A DNA stretch of 64,000 bases from Chitinophagaceae bacterium (GTDB lineage: Bacteria > Bacteroidota > Bacteroidia > Chitinophagales > Chitinophagaceae): NCBI GenBank assembly GCA_016715365.1, contig JADKAM010000001.1, positions 62,001-126,000 on the forward strand, written 5' to 3'. The translations under genes were made by a program, and so were the position numbers. The notes under the pieces are model-generated. The model made no database searches. It was given only the letters and a program-made list of their open reading frames with translations, and had not been told where the DNA came from. This document shows, piece by piece, positions 9,565 to 17,913 of the stretch; position 1 is the stretch's first letter, and each line of letters begins with the position of its first letter.

Positions 9565-10614
9565 ATGCAAACAAGAGCTTTCAAATATTTATCACCATTA
9601 ATCATTTATGTGCTTGCCTGGCTGGCTTTTACCGGTAAGGGATGGATAACCTGGAGTCCGATGTTGTATGCCTGGGTGTTGATGCCGGTGCTTGAACTTT
9701 TCATTAACCCGGATAAAACTAACCTGAGTGCAGCAGAAGAAGAAATGGTAAAAAAAGACCGTATCTATGATTACCTGCTTTACATCATTGTGGTTTTGCA
9801 GTTTGGCGCTTTGTATGTTTTTTTAACCTCCATGCAAACTACCGAATTGCTTTGGTGGGAAATTACCGGTCGCATTTTCAGCATGGGTTTACTATGTGGC
9901 ACATTTGGAATTAATGTGGCACATGAACTGGGCCACCGGGTAAATAAATACGAACAGGTTTTTGCCAAAGCGCTTTTACTTACTTCATTGTACATGCATT
10001 TTTTTATTGAGCACAATAAAGGCCACCATAAAAATGTAGCCACACCTGAGGACCCGAGCAGCGCCCGATACAATGAACCTGTGTTTACATTCTATTTTCG
10101 TACCGTCATTTTTTCTTATCTCTCTGCCTGGAAAATTGCCAACAACGAAATGAAGAAAAAAGGCCTGCCGGTTTTACATTGGAAAAACGAAATGCTGCAG
10201 GCGCAGATCATTCAGCTTTTATTTGTTGCAGGAATATTTTTTGTGTTTAGCTGGCAGATAACCCTTTACTTTTTAGCTGCTGCAACCATTGGTTTTTTAT
10301 TGCTTGAAACAGTGAACTATATTGAACATTACGGCCTGCAGCGCAAACAGCGGGCCGATGGAAATTACGAACGTGCCATGCCGCAACATAGCTGGAACAG
10401 CAACCATATACTGGGCAGACTGATGTTGTTTGAATTGAGCCGCCACAGCGACCATCATTACCTGGCCAGTAAAAAATACCAGGTGCTGCAGCATCATGAA
10501 GATGCGCCACAACTGCCAACAGGTTATCCGGGCAGTATGATTCTGTCTTTGTTTCCACCGCTGTGGTTTTATGTAATGAATAAAAAGATTAAGCAATTAC
10601 AAAAGCAGTCCTGA
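9565..10614 (+). CDS. alkB: AlkB-type membrane non-heme diiron alkane 1-monooxygenase
   Basis: 349 residues with several hydrophobic segments. All the histidine boxes of the AlkB family are present: HELGH (120-124), EHNKGHH (149-155), NYIEHYGL (251-258) and SRHSDHH (292-298). The segment after box 2, NVATPEDPSSARYN, is the family hallmark. The enzyme hydroxylates terminal methyl groups of alkanes or related chains in the cytoplasmic membrane, with electrons from rubredoxin and rubredoxin reductase. No rubredoxin domain is fused and none is encoded nearby, so electron donors must come from elsewhere and the natural substrate is uncertain. It starts at the only ATG upstream of the first membrane segment. 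Confidence 0.9.
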   Translation: MQTRAFKYLSPLIIYVLAWLAFTGKGWITWSPMLYAWVLMPVLELFINPDKTNLSAAEEEMVKKDRIYDYLLYIIVVLQFGALYVFLTSMQTTELLWWEITGRIFSMGLLCGTFGINVAHELGHRVNKYEQVFAKALLLTSLYMHFFIEHNKGHHKNVATPEDPSSARYNEPVFTFYFRTVIFSYLSAWKIANNEMKKKGLPVLHWKNEMLQAQIIQLLFVAGIFFVFSWQITLYFLAAATIGFLLLETVNYIEHYGLQRKQRADGNYERAMPQHSWNSNHILGRLMLFELSRHSDHHYLASKKYQVLQHHEDAPQLPTGYPGSMILSLFPPLWFYVMNKKIKQLQKQS

Positions 10615-10716
10615 ATTTTCCATTCATCTAATTAAATTCAAAAAATTAAACAGCCTGCGGTTTTTAGATTATATTTAAAACTCCATTCTTTATTTTATAA
10701 CGCTTAATACTGTTGT

Positions 10717-12057
10717 ATGAGAATCATTAAACTTCTTTGTTGCGTAGTTTGTTTGCTGGTAGCTGAAATGGCTTTTTCCCAAACCATGTGGAAATATTTT
10801 ACACCGGATGATTTTGCTGCCCGGCGAAATAAAGTGATGGAGAAAATAGGCGATGGTATTTTAATTTTGCAGGCGGCTGAATTGCCGGAAGCATATATGC
10901 CATTCAGGCAGGATAATAATTTTTATTACCTCACCGGTGTAGAGATTCCGGATGCTGTTTTGATCCTGAATGGAAAAAATAAAGAAACCACTTTGCTGGT
11001 ACCGGATTATATCCCTAATGATATTAAGACGGAGGCGATGATAAAAGCCGGCGATGAAGCTGCTGCTGAATATAAATTCTCAAGGGTTATTTCAAAATCA
11101 GGTTTAACATTTTTGCTGAACAGGTACGCATTCGCAGGTAATACTTTTTACCTTCAGTCATCTCCACAGGAAACAGCCGAAATGAGCCGTGACCGTTGCG
11201 GTCTAACCAGGAGCAACCGCATGAATGACCCCTGGGATGGCCGTCTTTCTAAAGAAGTTACATTTTATAATAAAATGAAAGAACGTTTTCCTGCAACAGT
11301 TATTAAAGATATAACACCTATCATTGATGAAATGCGTTGGGTGAAAGATAAAAAAGAGATTGCGGTGATCCGTGAATGTGGCCGCATTGGCAGCCTGGGT
11401 ATTAATGAAGCTATAAAAGTAACCAGGCCCGGCATTTATGAATACCAAACAGTTGCAGCCTGCGATTTTATTTACCAGGATATGGGGACAGCCGGACCAG
11501 CCTATTATGCCATTGCTGCATCAGGCGAAAGAGGATTGATATGGCATTACAATGCCAATAATCACCTGTTGGAAACCGGCCATGTTTTATTAATAGATTA
11601 TGCGCCTGAACTGAATTATTACACTACCGATATTACCCGTACCTGGCCGGTGCAGGGCGAGTTTACAACTGACCAGTTAAAAATGTACAACTGCGTAAAA
11701 GAAGCCCGTGCTGAAATTATCAAAGCTATGAAACCGGGTGTAACCGTAAACGATCTGAAAAAAATTGGTAAAGACATTTACATTAAGCATGGTTACGAAA
11801 AAAACTGGATCAATGGTATTGGCCACTTTGTAGGCATGGCCGTACATGATGTAGGCAGCTATGATAAACCTTTTGTAGAAGGTGTGGTATTTAATGTAGA
11901 ACCCATCCTGGAAGACAAGGAAAAAAAGATCCACATAAGGCTGGAAGATACCATTGTAATAACAGCAACCGGTGCCGAAAACCTGACGCCACAATCGCCG
12001 GTTGAGCCTGCTGAGATTTATAAATTGATGAAAGAAAAAGGTGTGGGAGAGAAATAA
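10717..12057 (+). CDS. Secreted aminopeptidase P family protein (Xaa-Pro aminopeptidase, M24B)
   Basis: 446 residues. A Sec signal peptide (MRIIKLLCCVVCLLVAEMAF, cleavage near SQ) precedes the aminopeptidase P N-terminal creatinase-like domain (about 28-170) and the pita-bread catalytic domain (about 215-435). Metal ligands are visible in LLIDYAPELNYYTTDITRTW (two Asp), GIGHFVGMAVHD (His), VFNVEPILE (Glu) and IRLEDTIVI (Glu). It removes N-terminal residues preceding proline, here probably in the periplasm because of the signal peptide. The gene appears monocistronic and converges with serS across a large hairpin. Confidence 0.9.
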   Translation: MRIIKLLCCVVCLLVAEMAFSQTMWKYFTPDDFAARRNKVMEKIGDGILILQAAELPEAYMPFRQDNNFYYLTGVEIPDAVLILNGKNKETTLLVPDYIPNDIKTEAMIKAGDEAAAEYKFSRVISKSGLTFLLNRYAFAGNTFYLQSSPQETAEMSRDRCGLTRSNRMNDPWDGRLSKEVTFYNKMKERFPATVIKDITPIIDEMRWVKDKKEIAVIRECGRIGSLGINEAIKVTRPGIYEYQTVAACDFIYQDMGTAGPAYYAIAASGERGLIWHYNANNHLLETGHVLLIDYAPELNYYTTDITRTWPVQGEFTTDQLKMYNCVKEARAEIIKAMKPGVTVNDLKKIGKDIYIKHGYEKNWINGIGHFVGMAVHDVGSYDKPFVEGVVFNVEPILEDKEKKIHIRLEDTIVITATGAENLTPQSPVEPAEIYKLMKEKGVGEK

Positions 12058-12085
12058 TTTTTTTCTGTGCCTTCTCTGCACCTAC

Positions 12086-12120
12086 TTTTCTCTGCGGTTA
12101 AAATTTTAACGCAGAGAAAA
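12086..12120. terminator. Bidirectional hairpin between aminopeptidase P and serS
   Basis: TTTTCTCTGCG (12086-12096) pairs with CGCAGAGAAAA (12110-12120), and the inner TTAAAATTTTAA is itself palindromic. It lies between convergent genes and has T/A-rich flanks on both sides, so it can end both transcripts. Confidence 0.6.
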
Positions 12121-12145
12121 AGAGAAAAGAAGATTACGCAGAGAT

Positions 12146-13420
12146 TTAGTTGGTAATTTTTCCAGCACCAAAATAACTATGCAAAACAGCCGGTAATTCT
12201 ATTCCGTTTTCTGTTTGATTATTTTCCAGCAAACAGGCTACGATCCTTGGCAATGCCAAAGATGAGCCATTGAGAGAATGCACCAGCTGGCTTTTTCCAT
12301 CTGCATCTTTATACCTTACTTTTAAGCGGTTGGTTTGAAAATTTTCGAAATTACTTACAGAACTTACCTCCAGCCATTTTTGCTGGGCCGCACTGTACAC
12401 TTCAAAGTCGTATGTAAGCGCAGATGCAAAACTCATATCGCCGCCGCATAGCCGTAAAATGCGGTAAGGCAGTTCCAGTGTGTGCAGCAATTTTTCAACA
12501 TGATTTACCATTTCTTCCAGCACTTCATAACTTTTATCGGGATGAACAATCTGCACCAATTCTACTTTATCAAACTGGTGAACCCTGTTCAATCCCCTTA
12601 CATCAGCACCAAAACTACCGGCCTCTCTTCTAAAGCAGGGTGTGTAGGCCGTCATCTTAATGGGTAAGTCAGATTCCTTTACAATTTCATCCCGGTAAAT
12701 ATTGGTAACCGGTACTTCGGCTGTGGGTATCAAATAAAAATTATCGGCCGTTGCATGATACATCTGTCCTTCTTTATCGGGCAGTTGCCCGGTGCCATAA
12801 GCCGATGCTTCATTAACCATCAGCGGCGGTAAATATTCGGTGTAACCAGCTTCGGTATTGTAATCTAAAAAATACTGTATTAAAGTACGCTGCAGTTTGG
12901 CGCCTTTTCCTTTGTATAAAGGAAAGCCGCTGCCGGTAATTTTTACGCCGGTTTCAAAATCAACCAGGTCGTATGTTTTTATCAAATCCCAATGTGGCAC
13001 TGCTGTTGCAGGCAAGGTTGGTTTGGTGCCGCCTTCCCGTACTACTTCATTCTCTTCGGGTGTTTTACCTTTTGGTACAGATGTGTGGGGCAGGTTTGGT
13101 AATACAATCAATCCGTCGTGCAATGCTTTTTCAGCATCAGCCAATTGCTGCGTAAGGTTTTGCATGGCGGCTTTATTTTCCGTCACCTGCTGTTTTTTAT
13201 TTTCAGCTGCTTCCTTTTCACCCTTACCCATCAGCATACCAATTTCTTTACTGGCAGCATTAATACTTGCCTGCAAAGCCTCCGATTCGGTTTTTAATTT
13301 ACGAACCTGCTCATCTGTTTCCAGTATTGAATCCACAATCGACAGATCGCCAAAATGTTTAACTGCTAATTTTTCTTTTACCAATGCTGTGTTCTGCCTG
13401 ATATAACTGATCTGTAACAT
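12146..13420 (-). CDS. serS: Seryl-tRNA synthetase
   Basis: 424 residues, normal length. The N-terminal coiled-coil arm (about 30-105, rich in Lys/Glu/Gln) is followed by the class II core. Motif 2 is CFRREAGSFGADVRG and motif 3 includes NGSSLALPRIVACLLENNQ. The enzyme charges tRNA-Ser (and tRNA-Sec where present) in the cytoplasm. A perfect TATCTTTG -7 element lies 18 nt upstream of the ATG on the minus strand. No anomalies. Confidence 0.97.
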   Translation of the reverse strand: MLQISYIRQNTALVKEKLAVKHFGDLSIVDSILETDEQVRKLKTESEALQASINAASKEIGMLMGKGEKEAAENKKQQVTENKAAMQNLTQQLADAEKALHDGLIVLPNLPHTSVPKGKTPEENEVVREGGTKPTLPATAVPHWDLIKTYDLVDFETGVKITGSGFPLYKGKGAKLQRTLIQYFLDYNTEAGYTEYLPPLMVNEASAYGTGQLPDKEGQMYHATADNFYLIPTAEVPVTNIYRDEIVKESDLPIKMTAYTPCFRREAGSFGADVRGLNRVHQFDKVELVQIVHPDKSYEVLEEMVNHVEKLLHTLELPYRILRLCGGDMSFASALTYDFEVYSAAQQKWLEVSSVSNFENFQTNRLKVRYKDADGKSQLVHSLNGSSLALPRIVACLLENNQTENGIELPAVLHSYFGAGKITN

Positions 13421-13438
13421 CTGTTCTTAAAATTTTGG

Positions 13439-13446
13439 CAAAGATA
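13439..13446 (-). promoter_or_regulatory. Bacteroidota -7 element of serS
   Basis: The minus-strand octamer TATCTTTG fits the TAnnTTTG consensus exactly and ends 18 nt before the serS start codon. A matching -33 TTG was not clearly identified. Confidence 0.5.
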
Positions 13447-13580
13447 CAATTTTGGGATTGAGCACAAAGTATAGAACACGGATAGCCTGTCCCGACCTTT
13501 CGGGAACACTGATCTGTCGGATTAAAACTGATTTAATCTGCGTTAATCTGTTAAATCTGCGTCATCAGCGTTCCATTATT

Positions 13581-13588
13581 TATATTTG
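13581..13588 (+). promoter_or_regulatory. -7 element almost touching the start codon of the next gene
   Basis: TATATTTG fits TAnnTTTG exactly, and only CACA separates it from the ATG at 13593. If it is used, transcription would begin at or next to the start codon, giving a leaderless or nearly leaderless mRNA. Confidence 0.45.
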
Positions 13589-13592
13589 CACA

Positions 13593-13946
13593 ATGCAACA
13601 CCTAACAGAAGATTTACAGGTTCGCTGGCTCAAACTACGCATCAAACTAAAAGAACGCTTCGGCATCAAACCCGATATGGACGGTATCCTTTTTTTAATA
13701 GGCATACAGGAACTGGGCAGCGGCAAGCAGGATTTCAGCAAAGAAGAAAAGCAGGACCTGATGCATATTGCCGTTTGCACCGTACTTTCGCTCAGCGGTT
13801 ATTACGTATCCGAAGGCAATGACGAAGAAGGCTGGCCGCATTTTAAACAGCTTAAACCCCTGCCGGGCTTTATTATGATTGAGCAGGAAAATTTTTTAAA
13901 AGACCATATTCTCTTATATTTTCAAAATCAAAAATTTATCGACTAA
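13593..13946 (+). CDS. Conserved hypothetical protein (117 aa)
   Basis: 117 residues from ATG 13593. A longer in-frame reading from 13452 would pass through repeat-like intergenic DNA and add a composition-odd N-terminus, so it is rejected. The protein is soluble with no signal peptide, and its text (GIKPDMDGILFLIGIQELG, HIAVCTVLSLSGYYV) suggests a compact mostly helical domain. I do not recognise a named family. It lies 11 bp before the cyclophilin gene, so the two are probably co-transcribed, but this does not define a function. Confidence 0.75.
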   Translation: MQHLTEDLQVRWLKLRIKLKERFGIKPDMDGILFLIGIQELGSGKQDFSKEEKQDLMHIAVCTVLSLSGYYVSEGNDEEGWPHFKQLKPLPGFIMIEQENFLKDHILLYFQNQKFID

Positions 13947-13957
13947 TTATTTCTTTT

Positions 13958-14716
13958 ATGAACAAAATGAAAACGCTATTTACGCTTGCCCTGGTTTGTT
14001 TTTTTGCAGTTAACTTACATGCTCAGGTTAAAAAACCAGTTGTAAAAAAAGCACCCACCACTAAAACAACCGTTAAAAAAACCACAGCAAAAACAACCCC
14101 GGTTGTAAAAACAGCAGTTAAAATACCCGGCACCCGTGTTAAGATCACAACCGATTCGGGAGTTATAATTATCCGTCTGTATGATAAAACACCGCTGCAC
14201 CGTGACAATTTTATTAAACTGGCCAACGAACATTTTTTTGATAGCCTTTTATTTCACAGGGTAATGTATCAATTTATGATACAGGGCGGTGATCCTAACA
14301 GCAAAAACGCACAACCGGGACAGATGCTGGGTACAGGTGATATTGGCTATACCATACCTTCAGAGTTTAATCCTGGATTTTACCATAAAAAAGGTGCTTT
14401 GGCTGCAGCAAGAACGCCCGATCATGTTAATCCTGAAAAAGCCAGTAGTGGCTGCCAGTTTTATATAGTACAGGGTAGAACCTGGACAGATATAGATTTA
14501 AACAACATAGAAATGCAGCGGCCTACCAAATACACGCCAGAGCAACGAAATGCCTACAAAACGATTGGTGGTTACCCTCCTTTAGATATGAATTATACAG
14601 TTTTTGGTGAGGTTGAAAGTGGTTTACAGGTGGTTGATAAAATTGCTTCTGTACGTACAGCACCCGGAGACCGCCCTATTAGCGATGTACGCATGAAGAT
14701 AGAAGTGATGAAATAA
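13958..14716 (+). CDS. Periplasmic cyclophilin-type peptidyl-prolyl isomerase
   Basis: 252 residues. A Sec signal peptide (about 1-23, ending LHAQ) is followed by a Lys/Thr/Val-rich low-complexity linker (24-55) and a cyclophilin domain (about 58-250). The core is recognisable from FKLANEHFFDSLLFHRVMY-like text (LANEHFFDSLLFHRVM), MIQGGDPNSKN, and the FYIVQGR strand. It catalyses cis-trans isomerisation of prolyl bonds during folding, here outside the cytoplasm. The KT-rich linker is unusual for the fold but common as a flexible spacer in secreted Bacteroidota proteins. Confidence 0.9.
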   Translation: MNKMKTLFTLALVCFFAVNLHAQVKKPVVKKAPTTKTTVKKTTAKTTPVVKTAVKIPGTRVKITTDSGVIIIRLYDKTPLHRDNFIKLANEHFFDSLLFHRVMYQFMIQGGDPNSKNAQPGQMLGTGDIGYTIPSEFNPGFYHKKGALAAARTPDHVNPEKASSGCQFYIVQGRTWTDIDLNNIEMQRPTKYTPEQRNAYKTIGGYPPLDMNYTVFGEVESGLQVVDKIASVRTAPGDRPISDVRMKIEVMK

Positions 14717-14771
14717 TTCTTATTAAAATCCTTACTTTGCAACTGATTCTGTAAACGTCAAATTAAATAAA

Positions 14772-15149
14772 ATGAATTTTCCCGAAAATCTCCGTTACAC
14801 CAAAGACCATGAGTGGGTTTCTTTAGATGGTACCACTGCAACCATTGGCATTACTGATTTTGCCCAACGTGAACTGGGTGATATTGTGTATGTAGATATA
14901 ACTTCAAAAGGCAAACCAGTGGCTGCTGAAGAAGTATTTGGTACTGTGGAAGCAGTTAAAACAGTAAGTGATCTGTTCTCGCCGCTTGCAGGCACTATTA
15001 CCGAAACAAATCCCATGCTGGATACACAACCGGAACTGGTTAATACCGACCCATATGGCGATGGCTGGATGGTAAAGATGACTGTTACTGATGTGGCAGG
15101 ATTTGATAAACTACTGGATGCTGCAGCATATACAGCAACTGTTGGTTAA
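14772..15149 (+). CDS. gcvH: Glycine cleavage system H protein
   Basis: 125 residues, standard length. The lipoyl-carrier motif surrounds Lys63 in VEAVKTVSDLFSPLAG, and the N-terminus LRYTKDHEWVSLDG is typical. The lipoylated protein shuttles the aminomethyl group between the P, T and L proteins in glycine breakdown. The other gcv genes are not in the window. A TTACTTTG near-match to the -7 element lies about 30 nt upstream, so the gene may have its own promoter. Confidence 0.97.
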   Translation: MNFPENLRYTKDHEWVSLDGTTATIGITDFAQRELGDIVYVDITSKGKPVAAEEVFGTVEAVKTVSDLFSPLAGTITETNPMLDTQPELVNTDPYGDGWMVKMTVTDVAGFDKLLDAAAYTATVG

Positions 15150-15159
15150 TAAAGCCATT

Positions 15160-15558
15160 ATGCAAAATCCTTCTAAAAGGTCTCCTGCAATAAAATTTAT
15201 ACCGGGCATTGCCTGGTTTTTTCTTATACTGGTATTGATCAGTTTGCCGGGGTCAAATATCCCCACTGTTGAAACCTGGCTGAATGATATTTATTTTGAC
15301 AAGTGGGTACATGCAGGGCTTTTTGGTATGTTGGTTTTTCTGTTCATATACCCCATTTACAAAAAAATGGTATTACCCCTGCAGGTAAAAAGAAACTGGG
15401 CAATTAAAATTGCCATTGCAGCGGTAATCTGGGGCTTAACAACCGAGTTCATTCAAAAATTCTTTATTCCCGACCGTAGTTTTGATATATACGACCTGGC
15501 GGCAGATACTGCCGGCATTTTAGTGGCTTACAACTGGTGCCGGGTAAAATATTTATAA
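15160..15558 (+). CDS. VanZ-like membrane protein
   Basis: 132 residues from ATG 15160. An in-frame extension to 15091 would overlap gcvH and is rejected. Four hydrophobic segments are visible, with the VanZ-type features FDKWVHAGLFGMLVFLF and TEFIQKFFIPDRSFDIYDL followed by AADTAGI. VanZ-like proteins are small membrane proteins; the founding member gives low-level teicoplanin resistance, but most chromosomal homologues have unknown function. The start is 10 bp after gcvH, a pairing seen in other Bacteroidota, so co-transcription is likely. Confidence 0.8.
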   Translation: MQNPSKRSPAIKFIPGIAWFFLILVLISLPGSNIPTVETWLNDIYFDKWVHAGLFGMLVFLFIYPIYKKMVLPLQVKRNWAIKIAIAAVIWGLTTEFIQKFFIPDRSFDIYDLAADTAGILVAYNWCRVKYL

Positions 15559-15585
15559 TAACCAGCTATAAACAGGCCTGTTTGC

Positions 15586-15650
15586 AAGGTTGCCAACCTT
15601 AAACGGTCTGTTAATAGTTAAATTTCCTTTTAATAAAGGTTGGCAACCTT
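15586..15650. repeat. Two copies of a 15-bp GGTTGSCAACC palindrome
   Basis: AAGGTTGCCAACCTT (15586-15600) and AAGGTTGGCAACCTT (15636-15650) lie in the gap between the VanZ-like and DUF4290 genes. Each is a near-perfect palindrome, and together they form an inverted pair. The same core recurs at 18345-18359, 20305-20318 and 20352-20365. Confidence 0.75.
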
Positions 15651-15676
15651 TTAACCGTTTAACTTAACTTCGCAAT

Positions 15677-16462
15677 ATGCTTAATATAGAGAACATGGAG
15701 TACAATACTACCAGGAACTTTTTAGTCATGAGAGAATATGGCCGCCATATTCAGAAAATGGTTGAATACCTGTTGAGTATTGAAGACAAAGAAGAAAGGC
15801 AACGCAATGCGTATGCTGTTATTGAATTGATGGGATTTTTAAATCCGCATTTAAAGAATGTAGAAGATTTTCGCCACAAGTTATGGGATCATCTTTTCCT
15901 CATCAGCGATTTTAAACTGGATGTGGAAAGCCCCTATCCCATTCCCACACGTGAAACTTTAAAAGCCAAGCCCGAGCGTTTGCGTTATCCAAAAAGATAT
16001 CCCAAATTTAATCACCTGGGTAAAAATATTGAAGTGGTTATTGATAAGGCACTAAAAGAAGAAAATCCTGAAAAGAAACAGGGCTTTGCTAATGCAGTGG
16101 CTTATTACATGAAGCTTACATACAGCAACTGGCATAAAGAACTGGTGCATGATGATAATATACAGACTGAATTATCTGCCATGACCAAGGGCGAACTGGA
16201 ATTCAATAACCGTCCTTTTGTTAAACACCGGGTTGATACCCGTGAGGAAAATGACTATGGTAAACGACCTGCCGGAGGTTACCGAAAAAATTTCAGCGGT
16301 GGCGGCAGAGATAACAGGAATGCAGGTGGCAGAGATAACAGAAACGCAGGTGGTGGCAACAGGGATAACCGTGGCGGCAACAGGGATAACAGGGGCGGTA
16401 ACGGAGGTGGTAATGGCGGCGACAACAGAAATAACAACCGCAATTTTAAGAAGAGGTACTAG
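15677..16462 (+). CDS. DUF4290 family protein with Gly/Asn/Arg-rich tail
   Basis: 261 residues (255 if the ATG at 15695, MEYNTTRNF, is used, which may be the true start). Residues 1-185 match DUF4290, a helical Bacteroidota family (MREYGRHIQKMVEYLL, RFRHKLWDHLF-type text). The last 70 residues are a low-complexity tail of repeated RDNRNAGG/GGNRDNRGG units, like RGG boxes of RNA-binding proteins. The gene immediately precedes murA, an association seen across the phylum. Molecular function is unknown; RNA binding by the tail is inference. Confidence 0.8.
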   Translation: MLNIENMEYNTTRNFLVMREYGRHIQKMVEYLLSIEDKEERQRNAYAVIELMGFLNPHLKNVEDFRHKLWDHLFLISDFKLDVESPYPIPTRETLKAKPERLRYPKRYPKFNHLGKNIEVVIDKALKEENPEKKQGFANAVAYYMKLTYSNWHKELVHDDNIQTELSAMTKGELEFNNRPFVKHRVDTREENDYGKRPAGGYRKNFSGGGRDNRNAGGRDNRNAGGGNRDNRGGNRDNRGGNGGGNGGDNRNNNRNFKKRY

Positions 16463-16505
16463 GAAAATTAATTACACGAATTAATCGAAATACACGAATT
16501 ATTAC

Positions 16506-16533
16506 ATACCTGATTAAAAGTCAGGTATTTTTG
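16506..16533 (+). terminator. Rho-independent terminator between DUF4290 and murA
   Basis: ATACCTGA (16506-16513) pairs with TCAGGTAT (16521-16528), followed by T5. It is flanked by degenerate TTACACGAATT / AATTCGTGTAA inverted copies (16471-16585), so murA is probably transcribed separately. Confidence 0.65.
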
Positions 16534-16595
16534 TTTCTGTAGTAAAAATTCGTGTAATTCGTGTAATTCATTTCAATTCGTGTAATAAAAAAAGT

Positions 16596-17902
16596 ATGCA
16601 ATCATTTGAAGTAAGAGGCGGAAAAAAACTTTTTGGAGAGATAACACCACAGGGAGCCAAAAATGAAGCACTGCAGATCATATCGGCTGTATTGCTAAGC
16701 CCCGAAAAAATTACCATCTCCAACATACCCGATATTGTGGACGTAAACCTGCTGATTGAATTACTGGGCGAAATGAAAGTGAAGATTGACCGGCAAAGCC
16801 GTGATACCTGCACTTTCCAGGCAGATGATGTGGATGTGGATTACCTGCACAGCGAATCCTATCACAAAAAAAGCGGCAAGCTGCGTGGCTCTGTAATGCT
16901 TGCCGGGCCGCTGCTTGCACGTTTTAAAAAAGCTTACATACCAAAACCCGGTGGCGATAAAATTGGCAGAAGAAGGTTAGACACTCACATTATTGGTTTT
17001 GAAAAACTGGGTGCCAAATTTTTGTATGATACAGAAGATGGTTTCTTTCATTTAGAAACCACCGGCTTAAGAGGCACCCATATTTTATTAGATGAACCCA
17101 GCGTAACCGGCACTGCCAATATTTTAATGGCCGCTTCGATGGCTGCTGGCACAACCACCATTTACAACGCCGCCTGCGAGCCTTACCTGCAGCAACTTTG
17201 TAAGATGCTTAACCGCATGGGTGCAAAAATAAGCGGCATCGGCAGCAATATGCTTACCATAACCGGTGTTGATGCTTTGGGTGGAACAGAACACCGCATG
17301 TTGCCCGACATGATTGAAGTGGGTTCCTTTATCGGCCTTGCTGCCATGACGCAAAGTGATATCACCATTAAAAATGCAGGCATCGAACACCTGGGCGTAA
17401 TACCGGAAAGGTTTCAGCAACTGGGTATTCAAATGAATTTTGTTGGCGATGATATTCATATTCCTGCACAGGAATTTTATGAGATACAAAAATATATGGA
17501 TGGTGGTGTGTTAACCGTGTACGATCATCCCTGGCCCGGTTTTACACCCGATCTGTTGAGTATAGTTCTGGTAACAGCCATTCAGGCAAAGGGCAGCGTA
17601 CTCATTCATCAAAAAATGTTTGAGAGCCGTTTATTTTTGTAGATAAGCTGATTGATATGGGTGCTCAAATCATTTTGTGCGACCCTCACCGTGCTGTGGT
17701 AATTGGCCTGGAAAGAGAACAACAATTACGTGGTATAACCATGAGCAGTCCGGATATACGTGCCGGTGTGGCTTTGCTGATTGCTGCATTAAGTGCACAG
17801 GGAAAAAGCACCATCCAGAATATTGAACAGATTGACAGTGGTTATCAGAATATTGATGAACGCCTGATAAAATTAGGCGCCGATATAAAAAGGATCAATT
17901 AA
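16596..17902 (+). CDS. murA: UDP-N-acetylglucosamine 1-carboxyvinyltransferase, interrupted by a -1 frameshift
   Basis: Residues 1-348 read in one frame to a TAG at 17640; the remaining 81 residues resume at 17657 in another frame. Adding one T to the T5 run at 17634-17638 restores a continuous protein of about 435 residues, the normal length. The enzyme transfers enolpyruvate to UDP-GlcNAc, the first committed step of peptidoglycan synthesis. Lys22 (GAKNEAL) and the SSPDIRAG Arg region are present. The loop residue equal to Cys115 of E. coli is Asp121 (KPGGDKIGRRRLDTHI), a change known to give fosfomycin insensitivity. murA is normally essential and no second copy is visible, so sequence error is the favoured explanation for the break. 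Confidence 0.92.
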
Positions 17903-17913
17903 TTTTTTACCAC

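Noticed and set aside
13452..13592. 47-residue N-terminal extension of the 117-aa hypothetical gene
   Set aside because: It runs through repeat-like intergenic DNA (AATCTGCG repeats, CCCGA...TTCGGG hairpin) and across a perfect -7 promoter element.
16471..16585. CRISPR-like repeats (TACACGAATT words)
   Set aside because: Copies are degenerate, irregularly spaced and surround a terminator; no regular spacers or cas genes.
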